This document shows, in pieces, positions 56,719-64,000 of a DNA stretch of 64,000 nt. The first letter of the stretch is position 1. Each line of letters starts with the position of its first letter. The position numbers and the translations under genes were made by a program. Under the pieces are notes generated by a model, which saw nothing but the letters and a program-made list of their open reading frames with translations, was not told where the DNA came from and searched no databases. The DNA comes from Shewanella ulleungensis (GTDB lineage Bacteria; Pseudomonadota; Gammaproteobacteria; Enterobacterales; Shewanellaceae): the NCBI RefSeq assembly GCF_014648315.1, contig NZ_BMQW01000002.1, positions 372,001-436,000 on the forward strand. The letters are read 5' to 3'.

Positions 56719-57054
56719 TTATAAATTGTAAATAAGATGACTCGGTGAAGCTGGGAGGGTAAAACGCTCATAGGTGGTTAAAAGCCAAATGATAAAAAAA
56801 GCGCAAGTCATTAGTATTGCCACAATCCGAAAAGCTTGAGCGTATTCCATTACATAAGTAAAGTAGCGGCGTTGTATCTTATTAGTCATAAAGGTTGCTA
56901 CTAGGGCAAATACACACAAATACATGGCAGGATATTGGGTGCTAGAAACGCCATAGAACTTTTCATAAGCCATGATCAGTCCGACAATCGTTAAGATCAC
57001 AATCCTTATTTTTCTTTCAGTACTATCACTAAAATTCCATCTTGGCAGTCCCAT
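56719..57054 (-). CDS. small membrane protein of unknown function
   Basis: 111 residues with about four hydrophobic segments (residues 17-29, 42-57, 71-90 region and 78-93), a basic start MGLPRWNFSDSTERKIRI, and loops such as YGVSSTQYP. No motif recognised. Convergent with proA. Likely an integral inner-membrane protein; coding status is supported by length, hydropathy and isolation. Confidence 0.6.
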   Translation of the reverse strand: MGLPRWNFSDSTERKIRIVILTIVGLIMAYEKFYGVSSTQYPAMYLCVFALVATFMTNKIQRRYFTYVMEYAQAFRIVAILMTCAFFIIWLLTTYERFTLPASPSHLIYNL

Positions 57055-57459
57055 TGCCTTATATCCTCAGCTTGTACTTGAACTTTTTTCCCCTACATAT
57101 TGTTATAACTCCGATACTGTTTTTTATCAAACATTTAGCTGCATACGCTTCTAAAATTCATTTTTGCTCGGTTAATCAATAAAACCTATCTATGTTGTAA
57201 TGACTTTGAGCGAGGAGCTACAGCAACCCATGATGCTTATCTATATTGATTTTTGATATATAAGCAAAATGGCATAAATTTTTTAGCGTTACCCTTGTAA
57301 TTCATTTTGCTGTCCCAATATAGGTATCAAGGCTGATATGAGTGGTGAAATGTGAACCACAAATTTACCAACCAAAAGGTTGAAAAATACGTAGTTCATC
57401 CCCATATCAACATCAAATAACATATTTGTGACGTAATAGCGTCAATTCTGGAGGACCCC
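57055..57459. other. dnaK upstream region
   Basis: No gene supported. It contains the heat-shock promoter at 57380-57407, the GGAGG site of dnaK, and, further up, the promoter region of the minus-strand membrane-protein gene. Confidence 0.6.
57380..57407 (+). promoter_or_regulatory. sigma-32 (RpoH) promoter of dnaK
   Basis: TTGAAA, 14-bp spacer, then CCCCATAT, matching the CTTGAAA / CCCCAT-T heat-shock consensus. Predicted transcript start about 45 bp before the ATG. Confidence 0.88.
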
Positions 57460-59382
57460 ATGGGCAAAATTATTGGTATCGACTTAGGCACGACAAACTC
57501 TTGTGTGGCTGTCCTTGATGGCGGCAAAGCACGCGTAATTGAAAACGCAGAAGGCGATCGTACAACGCCATCTATCATCGCATATACCGATGAAGAAACG
57601 ATTGTTGGCCAACCAGCAAAGCGTCAAGCAGTGACTAACCCTGCAAACACATTCTTTGCTATTAAGCGTTTAATTGGTCGTCGTTTTAAAGATGACGAAG
57701 TTCAGCGCGATGTAAACATCATGCCATTCAAAATTATCGCAGCAGATAATGGTGATGCATGGGTTGAATCTCGTGGCAACAAAATGGCGCCACCACAAGT
57801 GTCTGCTGAAATCTTGAAAAAGATGAAAAAGACAGCAGAAGACTTTTTAGGTGAAGAAGTAACAGAAGCGGTAATTACCGTTCCTGCATACTTTAACGAT
57901 TCACAGCGTCAAGCAACCAAAGATGCTGGTCGTATCGCAGGTCTTGATGTTAAGCGTATTATCAACGAGCCAACAGCAGCTGCGTTAGCATACGGTATTG
58001 ATAAGAAGCAAGGCGACAACATTGTTGCAGTATACGATTTAGGTGGTGGTACATTCGATATCTCTATCATCGAAATCGACAGTAATGATGGCGACCAAAC
58101 ATTTGAAGTATTAGCAACCAATGGTGACACTCACTTAGGTGGTGAAGACTTCGATAACCGTATGATCAACTATTTAGCTGATGAATTCAAAAAAGACCAG
58201 GGCTTAGATCTTCGTAAAGATCCTTTAGCAATGCAACGTTTGAAAGAAGCCGCTGAAAAAGCAAAAATCGAACTTTCAAGCACGAACCACACTGAAGTTA
58301 ACTTGCCTTACATCACTGCTGATGCAACAGGTCCAAAGCATTTAGTGGTTAAGATTACCCGTGCTAAGTTAGAGTCATTGGTTGAAGACTTAATTCAACG
58401 TACATTAGAGCCGTTAAAGGTTGCACTAGCTGATGCGGATCTTAAAGTAACTGACATCAACGAAGTTATTTTAGTTGGTGGCCAGACTCGTATGCCTAAA
58501 GTACAAGAAGCGGTGACAAACTTCTTCGGCAAAGAGCCTCGTAAAGACGTTAACCCCGATGAAGCTGTTGCAGTCGGTGCAGCAATTCAAGCTGGCGTTC
58601 TGTCTGGTGAAGTGAAAGACGTACTGTTACTTGACGTTACACCGTTATCATTTGGTATCGAAACCATGGGTAGCGTAATGACTAAGCTTATCGAGAAGAA
58701 TACCACTATCCCGACGAAAGCGAGCCAAACGTTCTCTACAGCTGATGACAACCAAAGTGCAGTAACGATTCATGTACTTCAAGGTGAGCGTAAGCAAGCG
58801 AGCTACAACAAATCTCTAGGTCAATTTAACCTAGACGGTATTGAGCCTGCACCACGTGGTCAACCACAAATTGAAGTGGCTTTCGACATCGACGCAGACG
58901 GTATTTTGAAAGTATCTGCAACCGATAAGAAAACCGGTAAAGCGCAAAACATCACCATCAAAGCAAACTCAGGTTTGTCTGATGAAGAAGTCGAGCAAAT
59001 GGTACGTGACGCAGAAGCTCACGCTGATGAAGATGCGAAGTTTGAAGAGTTAGTTCAAGCACGTAACCAAGCTGATGGCTTAGTACACGCAACTAAGAAG
59101 CAGGTTGAAGAAGCAGGCGACGATTTACCAAGCGACGACAAAGAAAAAATTGAAGCGGCAGTAGCTGAGCTAGAAACTGCTATCAAAGGCAAAGATAAAG
59201 AAGCAATGGACACTGCAACTCAGGCGCTTATCGAAGCATCTGCTAAGTTAATGGAAATTGCTCAAGCTAAAGCGCAAGCTCAAGGCGGCGCAGAAGGGCA
59301 AGCACATGATGCTGGCCAATCAAAGCCTGCTGATGATGTTGTTGATGCTGAGTTCGAAGAAGTAAAAGACGACAAAAAGTAA
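57460..59382 (+). CDS. dnaK: molecular chaperone DnaK (Hsp70)
   Basis: ATP-driven chaperone; works with DnaJ and GrpE. 640 residues: an actin-like ATPase domain ([44 protein letters not shown]), the [18 protein letters not shown] linker and substrate domain, a helical lid, and the C-terminal acidic tail ending [14 protein letters not shown]. Heat-shock promoter upstream; dnaJ follows. Confidence 0.98.
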   Translation: MGKIIGIDLGTTNSCVAVLDGGKARVIENAEGDRTTPSIIAYTDEETIVGQPAKRQAVTNPANTFFAIKRLIGRRFKDDEVQRDVNIMPFKIIAADNGDAWVESRGNKMAPPQVSAEILKKMKKTAEDFLGEEVTEAVITVPAYFNDSQRQATKDAGRIAGLDVKRIINEPTAAALAYGIDKKQGDNIVAVYDLGGGTFDISIIEIDSNDGDQTFEVLATNGDTHLGGEDFDNRMINYLADEFKKDQGLDLRKDPLAMQRLKEAAEKAKIELSSTNHTEVNLPYITADATGPKHLVVKITRAKLESLVEDLIQRTLEPLKVALADADLKVTDINEVILVGGQTRMPKVQEAVTNFFGKEPRKDVNPDEAVAVGAAIQAGVLSGEVKDVLLLDVTPLSFGIETMGSVMTKLIEKNTTIPTKASQTFSTADDNQSAVTIHVLQGERKQASYNKSLGQFNLDGIEPAPRGQPQIEVAFDIDADGILKVSATDKKTGKAQNITIKANSGLSDEEVEQMVRDAEAHADEDAKFEELVQARNQADGLVHATKKQVEEAGDDLPSDDKEKIEAAVAELETAIKGKDKEAMDTATQALIEASAKLMEIAQAKAQAQGGAEGQAHDAGQSKPADDVVDAEFEEVKDDKK

Positions 59383-59410
59383 TTAACAATTTCAGTTAGT
59401 TACCACTTAA

Positions 59411-59445
59411 GCGGGCGTTGGGGCTATCCTCACACGCCCGTTTGT
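59411..59445 (+). terminator. hairpin between dnaK and dnaJ
   Basis: CGGGCGT / ACGCCCG stem with a 15-base loop and a short TTTG. Probably a partial terminator that keeps DnaJ below DnaK levels. Confidence 0.6.
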
Positions 59446-59493
59446 ATAAATTAAGTTTAGCGACTTACTCATACCTTCGAGAAACAGAACACT

Positions 59494-60624
59494 ATGTCAA
59501 AGCGTGATTATTACGAAGTTCTCGGTGTTGCTCGTGACACCAGCGAACGCGAAATTAAAAAAGCGTACAAACGCTTAGCGATGAAGTATCACCCAGATCG
59601 TAATCCAGGTGATAAAGCCGCAGAAGCCAGCTTCAAAGAAATTAAAGAAGCATACGAAATTTTAACCGACAGCGACAAAAAAGCGGCATATGATCAATTT
59701 GGTCACGCTGGTGTCGACCCTAACCGTGGTGGACATGGCGGTGGTCAAGGTGATTTCGGCGATATCTTTGGCGATGTATTCGGTGACATCTTTGGTGGTG
59801 GACGCCGTGGCGGTGGACAACGTCAAGCTGCGCGCGGAAGCGATTTACGCTACAACTTAGAATTGTCATTAGAAGAAGCAGTACGCGGTCTAACCAAAGA
59901 GTTACGTATTCCAACACTTGCAGCGTGCGATCTATGTGATGGTAGCGGTGCTAAAAAAGGCAGCTCGGCGACCACTTGTGGTACATGTCATGGGCAAGGC
60001 CAAGTGCAAATGCGTCAAGGTTTTTTTGCTGTACAGCAAGCCTGTCCAACGTGTCATGGTCGCGGTAAAATTATCAAAGACCCATGTAGTAAGTGTCATG
60101 GCGAAGGTCGAGTTGAAAAGAGCAAAACCTTGTCAGTTAAAATTCCTGCAGGGGTTGATACCGGAGACCGTATCCGTTTAACCGGCGAAGGTGAAGCGGG
60201 TGAGTTCGGTGCACCTCCAGGCGATTTATACGTTCAGGTCAGTGTGCGTGAACACGCAATCTTTACCCGTGATGCCAACAACTTATATTGTGAAGTGCCT
60301 ATTTCGTTCAGTAAAGCCGCGTTAGGTGGCGAAATTGAAGTACCCACATTAGACGGTAAAGTGAGCCTTAAAATTCCAACAGAAACCCAAACTGGGCGTA
60401 TGTTCCGTTTACGCGGTAAAGGCGTTAAGTCTGTCCGTAGTCACGCCGTAGGTGATTTGCTGTGTAAAGTGGTTATGGAAACACCGGTTAACTTGAACGA
60501 GAAGCAAAAAGAGTTATTGCGTGAGTTTGAAGCCACATTAACTGGCGAATCAAAAAAGCACAGCCCCAAAGCGGAAGGTTTTTTTGATGGCGTAAAAAAG
60601 TTCTTTCAAGACTTAAACAGTTAA
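59494..60624 (+). CDS. dnaJ: co-chaperone DnaJ (Hsp40)
   Basis: Stimulates DnaK ATPase and delivers substrates. 376 residues: J domain with HPD in [11 protein letters not shown] (residues about 30-40), a G/F-rich linker (residues about 75-110), four zinc repeats [24 protein letters not shown] and CSKCHGEG, and two C-terminal beta domains. Confidence 0.98.
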   Translation: MSKRDYYEVLGVARDTSEREIKKAYKRLAMKYHPDRNPGDKAAEASFKEIKEAYEILTDSDKKAAYDQFGHAGVDPNRGGHGGGQGDFGDIFGDVFGDIFGGGRRGGGQRQAARGSDLRYNLELSLEEAVRGLTKELRIPTLAACDLCDGSGAKKGSSATTCGTCHGQGQVQMRQGFFAVQQACPTCHGRGKIIKDPCSKCHGEGRVEKSKTLSVKIPAGVDTGDRIRLTGEGEAGEFGAPPGDLYVQVSVREHAIFTRDANNLYCEVPISFSKAALGGEIEVPTLDGKVSLKIPTETQTGRMFRLRGKGVKSVRSHAVGDLLCKVVMETPVNLNEKQKELLREFEATLTGESKKHSPKAEGFFDGVKKFFQDLNS

Positions 60625-60648
60625 TCGCGACCTCTTAGCTACCATGTT

Positions 60649-60683
60649 AAAGGCTGTTTACTTTGGTAAGCAGCCTTTTTTAT
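60649..60683 (+). terminator. dnaJ terminator
   Basis: AAGGCTGTTTAC / GTAAGCAGCCTT stem with one G-U pair, a TTTG loop and a T-run. Confidence 0.92.
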
Positions 60684-60735
60684 TGGTGTGTACAAAGGGT
60701 AATATTAGGTTTGTTGTCATTATTAGGCTTTAGCA

Positions 60736-61968
60736 ATGTTATTTTCTCAATTCTCACTCAGTGCACCACTTTTGAAAGCCTTACCTACAAGTATTACTGA
60801 GCCAAGTCGTATTCAACAATTGGCGATCCCTGCGATATTGGCTGGGCAAGATGTACTCGCATTAGCCCAAACGGGCAGTGGTAAAACCTATGCCTATGGA
60901 TTGCCTATTTTGCAGAATATTAATCAGCAAGGTCTTTCAGGTTTATGTGCTGTGGTTGTTGTGCCTACCAGAGAACTTGCCGTGCAAGTTACGCAAAATC
61001 TAATCCCATTCGCTAGCGCATTAAATTTACAGCTTGATGTAGTGTGCGGCGGTGAAGCAATTGAATTGCAAATTGAACGTTTACGCACGCCGGCCCATTT
61101 GATTGTTGCGACTCCAGGACGGTTACTGGCTTTAATACAACAAGGCCTTATTACGTGTAGCAATGTGCAAAGTGTGGTGCTCGATGAAGCCGACAGGCTG
61201 CTTGATATGGGCTTTATTAATGATATTAATGCCATTATAGCCGCGATGCCTATTGGCCAACGATTATTATTCTCTGCCACTATGCCCATAGCACTAAACG
61301 AATTAGCTACACAGTTATTGTCAAAAAAGAGTGTGAGGATCGAAGCGCAAGCTCTGAATAGTACAGTAGATGATATTGCTCAGATACTATATCTGGTCAA
61401 TAAAGGCAGTAAAGCACAGGCATTAATACAGTTAATAATGCTCAATCAATGGTCGCATGTATTAGTTTTTGTAAATGCTAAAGATGAGGCTGATAGCTTA
61501 TGTAAAAAATTACTCAAGGCTGGTATTACTGCAGCTGCATTGCACGGTGATAAGGAACAAACACTGCGCAGTCAAACGTTAGCATTGTTCAAAAATAAGC
61601 AACTTAATGTTTTAGTTGCTACTGATGTGCTCGCGCGTGGTATTCATATTGATGCGCTGCCTGTGGTTGTTAATATGACCCTACCGGCACAAGCAGCTGT
61701 TTATGTGCATCGTATAGGACGCACTGCTAGAGCAGAGCTTAGTGGTGTAGCTGTATCGTTAGTTAGCCATTCAGAAATAGATTACCTAGAAGCGATAAGA
61801 GCATTAACAGCACAAAGCTTAACCTTAAATGAGTTATCTGGTTTTGCCGTTACGGATAAACCGGTTAGCGATAGCAGCAAACGCGCCCCAAGGGACAAAC
61901 AAGCTAATCGCCGTACGGCGAGCAAACGCAGCATAAGTGATTTTAGCAAACGTAAACCAACACGTTAG
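60736..61968 (+). CDS. DEAD-box ATP-dependent RNA helicase
   Basis: 410 residues with the full set of motifs: Q motif near PSRIQQLAIPAIL, AQTGSGKTYAYGLP, PTRELAVQV, TPGRLLAL, DEADRLLDMGF, SATMP, VLVFVNAKDEADSL, VATDVLARGIHI and HRIGRTARA. The C-terminal tail is short and basic (KRAPRDKQANRRTASKR). RhlE-like overall; the exact paralogue is not assigned. Role in rRNA or mRNA remodelling is inferred. Confidence 0.92.
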   Translation: MLFSQFSLSAPLLKALPTSITEPSRIQQLAIPAILAGQDVLALAQTGSGKTYAYGLPILQNINQQGLSGLCAVVVVPTRELAVQVTQNLIPFASALNLQLDVVCGGEAIELQIERLRTPAHLIVATPGRLLALIQQGLITCSNVQSVVLDEADRLLDMGFINDINAIIAAMPIGQRLLFSATMPIALNELATQLLSKKSVRIEAQALNSTVDDIAQILYLVNKGSKAQALIQLIMLNQWSHVLVFVNAKDEADSLCKKLLKAGITAAALHGDKEQTLRSQTLALFKNKQLNVLVATDVLARGIHIDALPVVVNMTLPAQAAVYVHRIGRTARAELSGVAVSLVSHSEIDYLEAIRALTAQSLTLNELSGFAVTDKPVSDSSKRAPRDKQANRRTASKRSISDFSKRKPTR

Positions 61969-62073
61969 ATGGGTTTTCTTATTCATTGCTGTGGTGCAAA
62001 CGCCATTAGTAATAGTATAAAATAAATCGATTACGGATTGAATTTAGTTCAATGAATGTTAAGGGACGATACA

Positions 62074-62880
62074 ATGAAACTATTTGCACTAACCTTATTA
62101 GTATCAGCTTTATTGACGGGATGTGTTAATAACCAATCACCGACCGGACGTGGGCAAACATTGTTGTTTTCTGATGCACAAATGCAACAGATGGGGGCTC
62201 AGTCGTTTGACACCATGAAGCAAAGTGAGAAAATCAGCCAAAATAAAGCCCAAACGGATTATGTCAATTGTGTTGCAAAGCGCATTGTTGCAGTACTGCC
62301 TGATCAATCTCAACAATGGGATGTGGTATTGTTTGAATCCGATCAGGTCAATGCATTTGCTTTGCCTGGGGGTCATATTGGTGTGTACACCGGTTTGCTA
62401 AAAGTGGCGAGTAATCAAGATCAACTTGCTACTGTTATGGGGCATGAAGTGGCTCATGTATTAGCCCAGCACGGTAACGAGCAAGTGTCACGCGCACAGC
62501 TAACGGGTTTAGGTATGCAGGTGGCCGACGCTGCTATTGGTGTGTCAGGCGTAGCCAACAAAGACTTATATATGGCAGCTTTAGGATTAGGGGCAAATGT
62601 GGGTATTATTTTACCTTTTGGCCGCAATCAGGAGTCAGAAGCTGATATCGTAGGATTAGAGTTAATGGCTAAGGCTGGCTTCAACCCTGCTCAGAGTATT
62701 AGTTTATGGCAAAATATGGCTAAAGCAGGTGGCGCGCAAGGTCCAGAGTTACTTTCCACTCACCCATCTCATAGCCATCGTATTGAAGACTTACAAGCGG
62801 CACAAAATCAAGTGATGCCGCTTTATACTCAGGCAAGAAAACAGTCTTTGACTGAGTGTAAAATTGCTCAAGTTAAATAG
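62074..62880 (+). CDS. M48-family metalloprotease lipoprotein (LoiP/YcaL type)
   Basis: Envelope protease likely involved in outer-membrane protein quality control. 268 residues from ATG 62074, with AAGGGA seven bases upstream; an ATG at 62056 would place the signal sequence internally. Lipobox LLTGC. Zinc motif HEVAH in MGHEVAHVLAQHGNE with the third ligand in NQESEADIVGLEL. FALPGGHIGVYTGLL is a family hallmark. Confidence 0.92.
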   Translation: MKLFALTLLVSALLTGCVNNQSPTGRGQTLLFSDAQMQQMGAQSFDTMKQSEKISQNKAQTDYVNCVAKRIVAVLPDQSQQWDVVLFESDQVNAFALPGGHIGVYTGLLKVASNQDQLATVMGHEVAHVLAQHGNEQVSRAQLTGLGMQVADAAIGVSGVANKDLYMAALGLGANVGIILPFGRNQESEADIVGLELMAKAGFNPAQSISLWQNMAKAGGAQGPELLSTHPSHSHRIEDLQAAQNQVMPLYTQARKQSLTECKIAQVK

Positions 62881-62961
62881 CACTTTTTGCCAACATGAGA
62901 GTAGATTATTGTGATAAACTCTCGTGCGAATTTTTAATGAATTATTGAGAGAAACTTTATT

Positions 62962-63579
62962 ATGTCAGATTTGTTCAGCACTATGGAACAGCATGCAAGC
63001 TACGGTGTAGGTCGTCAAATGGGCGAGCAACTAGCAGCAAACTCTTTTGAAGGTATTGATATCCCTGCTGTCCAAGCTGGTCTTGCTGATGCATTTGCCG
63101 GTACAGAAAGCCAAGTAACAATGGAAGAGTTACAAGTTGCTTTTACTGAAATCAGCCGTCGTTTACAAGAAGCACAAGAAGCTGCCTCTGCAGCTGCTAC
63201 TGCTGAAGGTGATGCATTTTTAGCTGAAAACGCAAAGCGTGATGGCGTAACCGTGACTGAGTCTGGTCTTCAATATGAAGTATTAGTACAAGGTGATGGC
63301 GAAAAGCCAACATATGAGTCAACTGTGCGTACTCACTACCACGGTACTTTCCTTAACGGTGACGTATTCGACAGTTCAGTAACTCGTGGTCAACCTGCTG
63401 AGTTCCCTGTATCTGGTGTTATCGCCGGTTGGACTGAAGCTCTTCAGTTAATGCCTGTAGGAACTAAGCTTAAATTATATGTACCACATCACTTGGCTTA
63501 CGGTGAGCGTGGCGCGGGTGCTTCAATCCCGCCATACTCGGCTTTGGTTTTCGAAGTTGAGTTGTTAGATATTCTCTAG
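62962..63579 (+). CDS. fklB: FKBP-type peptidyl-prolyl isomerase FklB
   Basis: Prolyl isomerase, 205 residues, similar to E. coli FklB along its length. An N-terminal dimerisation helix domain (SYGVGRQMGEQL), a long Ala/Glu-rich connecting helix (REEAQEAASAAA-like region, residues 72-90), and the C-terminal FKBP domain with GTFLNGDVFDSSVTRGQP, AEFPVSGVIAGWTEALQLMP and AYGERGAGASIPP. No signal peptide, so cytoplasmic. The terminator follows at once. Confidence 0.95.
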   Translation: MSDLFSTMEQHASYGVGRQMGEQLAANSFEGIDIPAVQAGLADAFAGTESQVTMEELQVAFTEISRRLQEAQEAASAAATAEGDAFLAENAKRDGVTVTESGLQYEVLVQGDGEKPTYESTVRTHYHGTFLNGDVFDSSVTRGQPAEFPVSGVIAGWTEALQLMPVGTKLKLYVPHHLAYGERGAGASIPPYSALVFEVELLDIL

Positions 63580-63585
63580 TCTATT

Positions 63586-63615
63586 AAAAACGCCTAAGTT
63601 AACTTAGGCGTTTTT
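63586..63615 (+). terminator. fklB terminator
   Basis: A perfect 30-base palindrome AAAAACGCCTAAGTT plus its complement, ending in five T. Confidence 0.92.
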
Positions 63616-63652
63616 GTATAAGTTGTTTTTCGGTCAACACTGGGAGAAGTAT

Positions 63653-64000
63653 ATGACTGCTAAAGTGAAAATTGCTGTAGTTGGTGCCAGTGGCCGTATG
63701 GGCCGTACACTGATAGAATCTGCTAAGCAGCAAGACCTGATTGTATTGGGCGCTGCGATTGAGCGAGTGGGATCAAGCCTTATTGGTGTTGATGCCGGCG
63801 AGTTAGCAGGTGTTGGTACTATGAATGTGGCTATCACTGACTCACTTGATTCAGTTGTTAATGACTTTGATGTACTGATTGACTTTACCTCTCCAGAGTC
63901 GTCCATTGTTAATCTGGATTGGTGCGCAAAAAACCGTAAAGCCATTGTGATTGGTACAACGGGTTTTAATCATGCTCAAAAAGAGCAGATTAATGCTTAT
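63653..64000 (+). CDS. dapB: 4-hydroxy-tetrahydrodipicolinate reductase, N-terminal part
   Basis: Lysine and diaminopimelate synthesis. ATG 63653 follows GGGAGA; 116 codons lie in the window and the frame runs off its end. The Rossmann nucleotide motif [17 protein letters not shown], then [11 protein letters not shown] and IVIGTTGF, identify it. In Shewanella carA is expected next. Confidence 0.96.
   Translation, partial: MTAKVKIAVVGASGRMGRTLIESAKQQDLIVLGAAIERVGSSLIGVDAGELAGVGTMNVAITDSLDSVVNDFDVLIDFTSPESSIVNLDWCAKNRKAIVIGTTGFNHAQKEQINAY

Noticed and set aside
62893..62923. terminator after the M48 protease gene
   Set aside because: There is partial dyad symmetry (GAGAGT/ACTCTC), but the loop is long and no T-run follows.

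Overview
The window reads as a chromosomal segment of a Shewanella species, probably one of the AT-leaning, cold-water members. This rests on protein resemblance and gene order: luxS followed by nqrABCDEF-apbE-nqrM, paired bacterioferritins, dinB, pepD and proBA, then dnaKJ and fklB-dapB; an OmcA/MtrC-type decaheme outer-membrane cytochrome next to a LysR regulator; and lptFG divergent from pepA. No rRNA, tRNA, prophage, complete insertion sequence or CRISPR array was seen. Most of the window is housekeeping core genome. The novelty lies in small structures between genes and in a few decayed genes.

Layout. 1-4 kb: a truncated glnD, rsuA and a LysR regulator. 4.2-6.5 kb: decaheme cytochrome lipoprotein, then a 37-bp tandem-repeat array lying between two facing terminators that share the same hairpin. 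7-12.6 kb (minus strand): POT peptide transporter, SEC-C protein, valS, holC. 12.7-15.1 kb: an accessory patch that separates pepA from holC. It holds a small gene split by a 263-bp MITE with a TAA target duplication, a DUF5412-like membrane protein and an orphan periplasmic binding protein. 15.5-19.4 kb: pepA and divergent lptF-lptG. 19.7-30.1 kb: RDD, DUF2960, GNAT, DsrE, binding protein, DUF2913, DUF4136 and DUF1289 genes, a TetR/aldehyde dehydrogenase pair with a probable operator, a universal stress protein, a DUF924 remnant and two PH-domain membrane proteins. 30.3-34.3 kb: winged-helix protein, CorA/ZntB-type transporter, AlkB, DASH cryptochrome, BolA. 34.5-38.5 kb: orphan TakP-like TRAP binding lipoprotein, luxS, TonB-dependent receptor.

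38.9-46.2 kb is the Na+-NQR operon with its maturation factors: ApbE attaches FMN to NqrB and NqrC, and NqrM is needed for assembly. 46.4-47.4 kb encodes two bacterioferritin subunits behind a Fur box. In one the heme Met is kept and the ferroxidase site is degenerate; in the other the reverse holds, which suggests a mixed shell. 47.5-56.7 kb: dinB with a LexA box, pepD, an M17 peptidase, a structured transcription unit with a 31-codon ORF, an NCS2 purine permease and proBA. 57.4-64 kb: dnaK with a clear sigma-32 promoter, dnaJ, a DEAD-box helicase, an M48 lipoprotein protease, fklB and the 5' part of dapB.

All assignments come from reading the sequence and from memory of protein families. 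No database search was run. Coordinates near 12.9 kb may be off by one base.
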